Assembly: GCA_029861675.1 (NCBI GenBank)
Contig: JAOTYV010000105.1
Span: 1 to 13,995 of the forward strand
Direction: 5' to 3'
Length of the DNA: 13,995 nt
From: Alphaproteobacteria bacterium
Lineage (GTDB): Bacteria; Pseudomonadota; Alphaproteobacteria; UBA8366
Part shown: in pieces, positions 1-4,740 of the stretch
How the letters are laid out: each line of letters starts with the position of its first letter
Position numbering within the stretch: position 1 is the first letter of the stretch
Made by a program: the position numbers and the translations under genes
Notes under the pieces: generated by a model
Told to the model about the DNA's origin: nothing
What the model saw: the letters and a program-made list of their open reading frames with translations, nothing else
Databases searched by the model: none

Positions 1-419
1 GTCACGATCGCCCCGACGGGAACCGCTGCGGCCGGCACCGCCTCGCCGGCGCCCGTGTCGAAATCGGTACCCAGCAGATAATTCGCCCCGGAGGTCGTGA
101 GGAATCGTCCCGCGTAGTAGAATAGACCGATCCGGCCGCGCTTCAGGCGGCGCTTGAATGCCGCCGTTGCGGCACGCAATTGATCGCCGGTCGCGTTTCG
201 AAGCAGCGCGACATCATAGCCTTGCGTCTTGAGATGCCGCGCCACCGCCGCGGCATCGACCGCCGGCGTCGCCAAACGATCCGCCCCATAGGTGCTATTA
301 CCGACCACCAACGCGTGATGGGAAGCGGCGTCCATCGCCATTGTCAGCCGGGAATTGCCGCCGATCAGGCATAGACAACAGAAAAGCGCACACGAAAGCT
401 TAAACCCAATTTTCCGCAA
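1..419 (-). CDS. Exported caspase-like (peptidase C14) domain protein, partial, catalytic His replaced
   Basis: The gene runs off the left edge; about 139 N-terminal residues are visible. After a hydrophobic signal-like segment (about residues 8-22, Cys-rich) comes a recognisable caspase/metacaspase p20 start: ALVVGNSTYG (about 36-45), then the usual D-A-x-x-V/M-A-x-x-L helix, then GLFYYAGRF (about 98-106) and NYLLGTDF. Active members of the family read Y-[YS]-[AS]-G-H-G here, and that His is half of the Cys-His dyad. This protein has Arg-Phe instead, so peptidase activity is doubtful. The catalytic Cys would lie outside the window. The start is uncertain. I chose TTG at 419 because it gives a complete signal peptide; the first in-frame ATG (341) would remove it. 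A better-looking ATG at 433 is out of frame, and one extra A in the AAAA run near 412 would join it to this frame, so a small frameshift is possible. Confidence 0.6.
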   Translation of the reverse strand, partial: MRKIGFKLSCALFCCLCLIGGNSRLTMAMDAASHHALVVGNSTYGADRLATPAVDAAAVARHLKTQGYDVALLRNATGDQLRAATAAFKRRLKRGRIGLFYYAGRFLTTSGANYLLGTDFDTGAGEAVPAAAVPVGAIV

Positions 420-534
420 GTTTGGATAAACATTAGGTTTTCGAATTACCTCGGATGCTAACGCATCTCTTAATTTGCAAATTTCCTGAACGATCTTAAA
501 ACACCTTTCAACTGGCTTCGCTTCGACCTAATGG

Positions 535-569
535 CTTGCCGTGCGGCAAGGCGATGGAATCCCATCGCC
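535..569. repeat. Two adjacent perfect stem-loops
   Basis: The first stem is CTTGCC (535-540) with GGCAAG (545-550), loop of four. The second is GGCGATGG (550-557) with CCATCGCC (562-569), loop AATC. They share one base. There is no T-tract on either side, so they do not look like a standard terminator. They would lie in the 5' leader of the caspase-like gene if its promoter is the candidate near 675-702. Confidence 0.55.
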
Positions 570-674
570 ATTTCGCGCCCGGCGCTGCATCTTTCTCCCG
601 CTGGGATCGCATTCGCCGGGCAAGATGCAACATGTTGATCGGTCCGCCAATACTCCCCTTGATATCATACGAAG

Positions 675-702
675 AGTATAGCCGAGCTACCCGCGCGCGC
701 AA
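675..702 (-). promoter_or_regulatory. Candidate sigma70-type promoter for the caspase-like gene
   Basis: On the minus strand, TTGCGC (702-697) and TATACT (680-675) are separated by 16 nt. The -10 matches the consensus at five of six positions and the -35 only at TTG. It would produce a leader of about 250 nt containing the two hairpins at 535-569. This is pattern matching only. Confidence 0.3.
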
Positions 703-776
703 TGCAATCAAATTTCCCGGCCCAGCCAAATAAGACGACACCCAATAGTGACACCGGTCTGTCGGACCGATTCCCG

Positions 777-1217
777 TTACCTTACGGTGATTGTAATCTT
801 TTTCGATATGATTGGCGGATTGTGCGGAACATGGTCATGGTCGCCCATGATCAACTGCAGGGTATGTTTCCCGGGCGACAATTCTACAAAGGCCTCGGAC
901 TGCCCCGCACCGAAATGCAGATGATTTTTGTCCGCCGGAATTTCCTCGTCAAGCGGCGGCAACGGCGCGTCGACGATCAAATGGTGATGACCCGTGTTCT
1001 TTTTCTTGATGCCAGACGGCGCAATGCCGAAATTGCGCAGCCCGAACCAGACGCGAAACCGGCGCTTCCGTACGATCTCGCCGTCATTCGGCCAGCCAAT
1101 GTAAAGATATGCGTCCTTGGGTGCCGGCGTGTCGCCCGCCAGGACCGGTGTCTCACCGGTCACTGGAACGAGCGCCAAAACGAAGCCGGCAAGCGCGGAT
1201 ATCAACGAAACTCGCAT
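777..1217 (-). CDS. Exported DUF4399 protein, copy 2
   Basis: 146 residues. The start at 1217 is fixed by AGGAG seven bases upstream and gives an N-terminal signal peptide (hydrophobic about 4-18, likely cleavage near VLA-G at 25-28); longer in-frame extensions run back over the neighbouring gene. The mature part is a single DUF4399 domain (PF14347 as I recall it): Y-x-x-W-P-x-x-G, then the His-rich signatures NTGHHHL (74-80), DKNHLHFG (96-103), PGKHTLQL (115-122) and GDHDHVPH (125-132). The family has no established function; the clustered histidines suggest metal binding, which is inference. It is probably co-transcribed with the paralogue 55 nt upstream. The two proteins keep the same His motifs but differ in the segment before APSG/APAG, so they come from an old tandem duplication. 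Confidence 0.85.
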   Translation of the reverse strand: MRVSLISALAGFVLALVPVTGETPVLAGDTPAPKDAYLYIGWPNDGEIVRKRRFRVWFGLRNFGIAPSGIKKKNTGHHHLIVDAPLPPLDEEIPADKNHLHFGAGQSEAFVELSPGKHTLQLIMGDHDHVPHNPPIISKKITITVR

Positions 1218-1272
1218 GATGATACTCCTAAGATGGGAAACGTCGCGGTTGAGGACCGGTCGTTCTGTGAGC

Positions 1273-1698
1273 TTATTTCGGAACGGTGACGGTAATCCGC
1301 CTGGAAAAGAGCGGGGGATTGTGCGGCACGTGGTCGTGGTCGCCCATGAGCAACTGCAGCGTGTGCTTTCCGGGCGGCAGCTCAATGCGCACTTCGGTTT
1401 GTCCGCCGCCAAAATGAAGATGGTTCTTATCCGCCGGAATTTCTTCATCGAACGGCGGCAGAGGCGCATCGATGATCAGATGATGATGGCCCGTATTGGC
1501 CTTCTTGATACCGGCCGGCGCCATGCCCGCGCCGCGATTGCCCATCCGGAGCCAAAACTTGCCGCCATGGATGACCTGCCCGTTTTTCGGCCAGATAATA
1601 TAAACCTTGGAATTCTTCGGTGCCGGCGTGTTGCCGGCGTACGCCACACCGGCGCCCAGCACCACCGCAAGCGCGGCACATAGTGCACTTTTGATCAT
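1273..1698 (-). CDS. Exported DUF4399 protein, copy 1
   Basis: 141 residues, read from ATG 1698 (G-rich Shine-Dalgarno AGGGGGG a few bases upstream). An upstream in-frame ATG (1734) would put a charged extension before the signal peptide and is less likely. The signal peptide is about residues 1-21 with an AYA-G cleavage site. The mature protein has the DUF4399 order: K-V-Y-I-I-W-P-K-N-G (31-40), NTGHHHL (68-74), DKNHLHFG (90-97), PGKHTLQL (109-116) and GDHDHVPH (119-126). Predicted to be periplasmic. It is the first gene of a two-gene unit with the paralogue at 777-1217; the AT-rich 100 nt upstream should hold the promoter. Function unknown. Confidence 0.87.
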   Translation of the reverse strand: MIKSALCAALAVVLGAGVAYAGNTPAPKNSKVYIIWPKNGQVIHGGKFWLRMGNRGAGMAPAGIKKANTGHHHLIIDAPLPPFDEEIPADKNHLHFGGGQTEVRIELPPGKHTLQLLMGDHDHVPHNPPLFSRRITVTVPK

Positions 1699-1797
1699 GA
1701 AAGTCCCCCCTTCAGTCAACACAATTACTAGCACAATACCACCAAATGGTAAAAATTGTCTGTATGGAATACGTTATTGCCCAATTCATAAATATTA

Positions 1798-1826
1798 AAA
1801 GGCCCGGGCGAACTGCCCGGACCTTT
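1798..1826 (-). terminator. Intrinsic terminator after the 1891-2655 gene
   Basis: On the minus strand, AAAGGTCCGGGC pairs with GCCCGGGCCTTT across a 5-nt loop, with one A-C mismatch in 12 pairs. It is followed by TTTTAATATTT. It ends the transcript coming from the 1891-2655 gene and insulates the DUF4399 pair. Read on the plus strand, the tail is much poorer. Confidence 0.75.
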
Positions 1827-1890
1827 GTATGCGGATTTCAGAATTCTAAAACATTGCCGCAAAAATAACTCTACTGATTACGGTGGCGCT

Positions 1891-2655
1891 TCAGCAATTT
1901 GACCAATTCGGGGTATAGATGCAGCCGTTCGCGGTGCCGCCGACGCCGTAATTACTGTGGCCGTTATAGTGGCTCCAAGATCCGTTGCCATACCGCTGTC
2001 CGCTGCTGAAGCGGTTGCCGTAGGAATGGCCTTGCTTCAATTGCCTGTGCCGCGCCGCATTCCGCCACGCCTGCATCATGAGTTGACGGTTGAGCCGTTG
2101 CTGTTGTCGAAGCGCCGCCTCGCGCATGGCGGCCATCCGCTTTGCCAGCGCCATGCGCAAATTCGCAATCGCCTCCGTCTCGCCGGCCCGGCCAATCCGG
2201 CCGTCGTCCTTGAGCCAATAGGCGCCCGGGCTCAACGGCCCGATCAAGGCTTCGATCGCCGTTCTGTTTGCGTGCGGAAGCGGATCGCCGTTGATCGTAA
2301 TCTGATCCTGCGCGGGCTCGGCGCGGGCGCCGGCGAGGATCGTAAACATCGCAACGATCGCCAGTGCCGCGATTCGGGCGAAACGCGCAACCGGTTCGAA
2401 CGTGAACGAACGAGCCGGAATGGAACGGCGGATGCGCACCGGCGCAATCGCTTGCGGCCGAACCGCCTGGACTGCGGGCTGCGCTATCCGGGACGGAAGT
2501 ACTTCGGTTTCGGAGATCGTACTGCACGATTGCGCCGCCTCGGCGTAGGCGTCGTACCGGCTGCGGCGTTCATCGGCATCGGCGAACCATGCCGGCGGAT
2601 TTCCCAGGATCCGTTGCTTGTAGTCGCACCATTCCGTGAAAGTCATTGCCGACAT
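1891..2655 (-). CDS. Unrecognised protein with a mid-protein membrane/export segment and Gly/Tyr/Asn-rich tail
   Basis: 254 residues; I do not recognise a named family. The N-terminal 90 residues are soluble and acidic to mixed (FTEWCDYKQ, then PAWFADADERR). A single hydrophobic segment (about 94-110) ends in A-G-A-R-A-E-P, which resembles a signal-peptide cleavage region but sits unusually deep. Next come ITINGDPLP and SPGAYWLKDDGRIGRAGE (142-159), which resembles the G-x-Y-W...G-x-x-G motif of many small exported bacterial proteins. An Arg/Gln/Ala-rich helical stretch (165-207) and a Gly/Ser/Tyr/Asn tail ending CIYTPNWSNC follow. The topology suggested is N-terminus inside, C-terminus in the periplasm. 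ATG 2655 has GGAGACGGGAC directly upstream; ATG 2646 is an alternative start. It appears to be monocistronic and is followed by the terminator at 1798-1826. Confidence 0.7.
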   Translation of the reverse strand: MSAMTFTEWCDYKQRILGNPPAWFADADERRSRYDAYAEAAQSCSTISETEVLPSRIAQPAVQAVRPQAIAPVRIRRSIPARSFTFEPVARFARIAALAIVAMFTILAGARAEPAQDQITINGDPLPHANRTAIEALIGPLSPGAYWLKDDGRIGRAGETEAIANLRMALAKRMAAMREAALRQQQRLNRQLMMQAWRNAARHRQLKQGHSYGNRFSSGQRYGNGSWSHYNGHSNYGVGGTANGCIYTPNWSNC

Positions 2656-2708
2656 GTCCCGTCTCCATCGAGTTTGCTCTCAATGGAAGAAACGTTCGGT
2701 AACGGCAA

Positions 2709-2779
2709 AAGGGGTTAAACCGAGACACGTTTTTTTACGAAAACGCTCTGGCAGATTTTTCCCATAGCTTTAACCCCTT
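2709..2779. repeat. 11-bp perfect inverted repeat enclosing a second stem
   Basis: AAGGGGTTAAA (2709-2719) and TTTAACCCCTT (2769-2779) are exact reverse complements 49 bp apart. Inside them CGTTTT (2729-2734) pairs with AAAACG (2740-2745). The CCCC of the right arm could instead pair with the GGGG immediately after it (2782-2785), so two exclusive foldings are possible. It lies upstream of the minus-strand gene starting at 2655. It may be an operator, the leader of that gene, or part of a plus-strand RNA. Confidence 0.55.
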
Positions 2780-2875
2780 ATGGGGATTTCCGCCGTTCTC
2801 ACCGGTATAGCCTCCATGGCTATGCTTCCCAACTCTCGACTGCCCGCCAGCACTCCGCTGGCGGGCCTTTTTCCA
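2730..2875 (+). ncRNA. Candidate small RNA ending at an orphan intrinsic terminator
   Basis: The plus strand here carries a hairpin ATAGCC/GGCTAT (2807-2823) and then a strong intrinsic terminator (2842-2872), but no plus-strand gene lies upstream that would need one. A short structured transcript starting somewhere in 2700-2790 is the simplest explanation. The 5' end is a guess, as I see no clear promoter. It does not match an RNA family I can recognise. An alternative is that it stops antisense transcription of the neighbouring genes. Confidence 0.3.
2842..2872 (+). terminator. Strong intrinsic terminator, plus strand
   Basis: GCCCGCCAGC (2842-2851), loop ACTCC, and GCTGGCGGGC (2857-2866) form a perfect 10-bp stem followed by CTTTTTCC. 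On the minus strand the stem is followed by AGTCGAG, so it would be only a poor terminator for the selenoprotein gene that ends at 2903. Confidence 0.75.
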
Positions 2876-2902
2876 TTGCTTAGAAGCGCTTGGGGTGCGG
2901 GC

Positions 2903-3493
2903 TCAGCGAATCGCGCGCAGAATTGCGTCGATGTCAGGTCGCCGGGAATAATCGGTCTCCGAAAACCGCGCTCGCACCACGCCTTTCCGGTCGATTACCA
3001 GAACCATTGGATGCGGAATACCGTGATAGGCGGAGCCCTGCGCATGGCGTTGATTGAGGAGGCCAAATTTCCGAATGATTTCCGATTTCGGATCGGACAG
3101 CAGGGTGAAAGCGATTTTCCGCCGCTTCGCGAAACGCGCCAATTGCTGCACGGAATCATAGCTAACGGTGGCAACCCGATAGCCCAGCCGGGTGAATTCA
3201 GCGTGCCGTTTGTTCCAGGCGACCGCCTGGGACTTACAGTAAATTCACCAATCGAGGGAACGGGTAAATAAGAGGATCAGGCCCTTTTTACCGGCCACCG
3301 ACGCGAAATCGGCGGATTGGCCGCGCTGATCCGTCGCCGTCAACTGGTGCGGAATTGTCTCACCGACTTTGGGGCCGCGCTCCAGCTTATCCGACCCCGT
3401 CGCGGCAGCAGCCACGTTCACCGAGCCCAGATAGACGGAGAGGGTGACGGCAAGACCGACACCGGCCACGCGGAAGAAATTCGATTTCAACAC
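2903..3493 (-). CDS. Predicted exported peroxiredoxin/thioredoxin-fold selenoprotein (UxxC), in-frame TGA at 3245-3247
   Basis: Read through one TGA, this is a continuous 196-residue AhpC/TSA-type redoxin. A signal peptide (hydrophobic about 8-22, cleavage near the Ala run at 28-31) is followed by the redoxin start PKVGETIP (41-48) and the strand GKKGLILLFTRSLDW (69-82). Then comes TGA at codon 83, then IYCKSQ, and the rest of the fold: GYRVATVSYD, FTLLSDP, the cis-Pro loop GIPHPMVLVIDRKGVVR, and a final helix to the true stop at 2903. Relatives have R-S-x-D-W-C-P-[YF]-C-K, so the TGA sits exactly at the first active-site Cys and Cys86 is the partner. The hairpin at 3212-3233 fits a bacterial SECIS. 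The start is GTG 3493, with AAAGGA seven bases upstream. If translation stopped at TGA, the product would be a useless 82-residue stub and the well-preserved second half would have no start. A pseudogene or a sequencing error (TGC/TGT to TGA) is the alternative. It is probably a periplasmic thiol/peroxide oxidoreductase; its substrate is unknown. Confidence 0.82.
3212..3233 (-). promoter_or_regulatory. Candidate bacterial SECIS element
   Basis: In the mRNA (minus strand) CCAGGC pairs with GCCTGG around the loop GGUC. The stem extends past one C-A mismatch by U-A and G-C pairs. The first loop base is nucleotide 21 after the UGA at 3247-3245. Bacterial SECIS elements are stem-loops a few helical steps downstream of the UGA whose small apical loop begins with G. 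In E. coli fdhF the SelB-binding loop is also GGUC(U), about 19 nt after the UGA. Position, loop sequence and stem stability therefore all fit. Confidence 0.78.
3245..3247 (-). other. Predicted selenocysteine codon (UGA)
   Basis: This in-frame TGA is codon 83 of the redoxin gene. It falls at the nucleophilic Cys position of the D-W-C-x-x-C-K active site. The frame is open for 82 codons before it and 113 codons after it. Confidence 0.78.
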
Positions 3494-3526
3494 GGAAATT
3501 CCTTTAGCCAACATCACCAGCAACAC

Positions 3527-3554
3527 TAGATAATTCCACCACGCCCGGTGGCAA
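3527..3554 (-). promoter_or_regulatory. Candidate promoter for the selenoprotein gene
   Basis: On the minus strand, TTGCCA (3554-3549, five of six -35 matches) and TATCTA (3532-3527, three of six) are separated by 16 nt. It lies in the 93-nt gap after the arylsulfotransferase gene and would give a leader of about 27 nt that includes the ribosome binding site. The weak -10 keeps confidence low. Confidence 0.3.
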
Positions 3555-3586
3555 GGCCTCCGGTGGCATTGTTGCCCAAAGCGCGC

Positions 3587-4693
3587 CTATAGGGAGAGTC
3601 TTCCCGCAATTTCGGGCGAATCCGCCGCATAACGATAGGCCCGGAACATCATATTGGTCTGGCCGCCCGCGAAGTACGGGTCGAAGAAGGGAGAGACATA
3701 CTCCCATACGATTTCACCGTCGGCCGTGACTTCCAGGACCCGGCCCCACTGCCCTTCGCAGATAAGAGTATTGCCGTCCGCCAAGCGCTGCGCGCCGCTG
3801 ATATGGGGGCTAAAAAAGGTATAGGGCGGTGATCCCTTGTATTCCCAAATGCTTTTCTTACTTTCCGGGTCGAGTTCGATGACCCGCGAAAACGGCATTC
3901 CGCCGCCGTGAATTCCGTTCGCGAACAATAGGATATTGCCGTTGTCCAGCATTCCACAATCATGCTGGTGGCCCCAGTCGTCGTCGCGATGCTCCCACCG
4001 GAACCGGCGCGTCTCGCGATCGACGATGGCGATCAAATTGAGCCGGCGAAAACTCAACATGACGTCGCCGTTGGACAGCGGCGCGCACGCGTTGGCGTGA
4101 CCAAACTCGTTGCGAAAGCAGCGGCCGCAGATTGGATACTGTTCAATTTCCATGTCGCTATGCGCGTGCCATTCCCACACGATTTCGCCCTGCGGCGTCA
4201 CTTCGTGCAAGTAGTCGCCATAGATCAGGCCGTTATGCTCGGTTCCCGGCTGACCGCCTTGAACCCGCCGGGCCGCGGCCTCCGGCATGATTTCCCATCC
4301 GAGATACAAGGTGTTGCCGTTCGCCAGCCGACGGCAATCATGGTGTTGTTCCCAGTTCTCATATTCCCAGCGGATTTCTCCATCCCAATCGTATTCGCGA
4401 AGGATGCCACCCCGTCCACCCCGCAACGGTTGCCCTTCACCGCCTTCGAACCGGGACAGCGCCTCACCGGCGAACGCTGAATTGTCTTTCGGTTCACCGC
4501 TCCAAAGCAGATTGCCGTTCTCAAGCAGATAGACATTGTTGCCGGGGTTGAGGGGAAAGTGCCATTCATGCACGACCTTTCCCTCCATATCGACGAGATA
4601 GGCGGCGCGTCCATTCAACCGGACGATCAGCGTAAATCCCGGGCAGGCCTTTGCCCGGTCATGGGTCAATACTCCGACATCTCGATAGCGCAT
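3587..4693 (-). CDS. Arylsulfotransferase-type (ASST) beta-propeller protein
   Basis: 368 residues. The protein is a run of propeller blades of the form L-x-N-G-N-x-L followed by G-E-I-x-W-E-[YW], seen at about 56-65, 106-115, 124-131, 168-175, 206-213, 249-256, 304-312 and 325-332. This is typical of the ASST family (PF05935/PF14269). Family-type conserved residues are present: His117-His118, His199, Arg216-Arg217, His242/His244 and His297; E. coli AssT uses a catalytic His plus further His/Arg residues to move sulfate from aryl sulfate esters to phenols. There is no signal peptide, unlike periplasmic AssT, so it is predicted to be cytoplasmic. The substrate cannot be told, and many such homologues have no proven sulfotransferase activity. 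ATG 4693 lies 47 nt after the TPP-enzyme gene and has AAGGAA about 12 bases upstream. It is the last gene of the NIPSNAP-TPP enzyme-ASST set. Confidence 0.75.
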   Translation of the reverse strand: MRYRDVGVLTHDRAKACPGFTLIVRLNGRAAYLVDMEGKVVHEWHFPLNPGNNVYLLENGNLLWSGEPKDNSAFAGEALSRFEGGEGQPLRGGRGGILREYDWDGEIRWEYENWEQHHDCRRLANGNTLYLGWEIMPEAAARRVQGGQPGTEHNGLIYGDYLHEVTPQGEIVWEWHAHSDMEIEQYPICGRCFRNEFGHANACAPLSNGDVMLSFRRLNLIAIVDRETRRFRWEHRDDDWGHQHDCGMLDNGNILLFANGIHGGGMPFSRVIELDPESKKSIWEYKGSPPYTFFSPHISGAQRLADGNTLICEGQWGRVLEVTADGEIVWEYVSPFFDPYFAGGQTNMMFRAYRYAADSPEIAGRLSL

Positions 4694-4740
4694 TGTTCGA
4701 CCAGGTTCCTTAAAGTACGTCCCGCAACGCGGGGCAGTTC

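Larger units (their letters stand above)
420..776. other. Gene-poor intergenic region with tandem hairpins
   Basis: I see no convincing gene in this stretch. It lies between the caspase-like gene and the DUF4399 pair, is AT-rich at its left side, and holds two abutting perfect hairpins (CTTGCC/GGCAAG at 535-550 and GGCGATGG/CCATCGCC at 550-569). It also has a perfect 10-bp palindrome, CAACATGTTG (628-637), and a weak stem (CGGTC/GACCG, 755-769) just after the DUF4399 stop. It probably forms the long leader and promoter of the minus-strand caspase-like gene. Small ORFs on either strand here lack ribosome binding sites and family resemblance. Confidence 0.5.

Noticed and set aside
508..741. Overlapping short open frames on both strands in the gene-poor region.
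   Set aside because: There is no Shine-Dalgarno, no recognisable domain, and the region is filled with hairpins and a promoter-like sequence.
755..769. CGGTC/GACCG hairpin after the DUF4399 pair as a terminator.
   Set aside because: It has only five base pairs and no T-tract, too weak to call.
3245..3247. Reading the TGA as an ordinary stop or decay mutation.
   Set aside because: It falls exactly at the active-site Cys, both halves are fully preserved, and a SECIS-like hairpin follows at the right distance. It remains the main alternative if the genome lacks selABCD.
2780..3271. A 163-codon plus-strand open frame.
   Set aside because: It crosses a strong intrinsic terminator and is antisense to the redoxin gene. 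The apparent protein has no family features.
3545..3568. 9-bp direct repeat CCGGTGGCA, twice, 15 bp apart.
   Set aside because: It is short and in a GC-rich intergenic segment; one copy overlaps the -35 candidate, but chance is a sufficient explanation.
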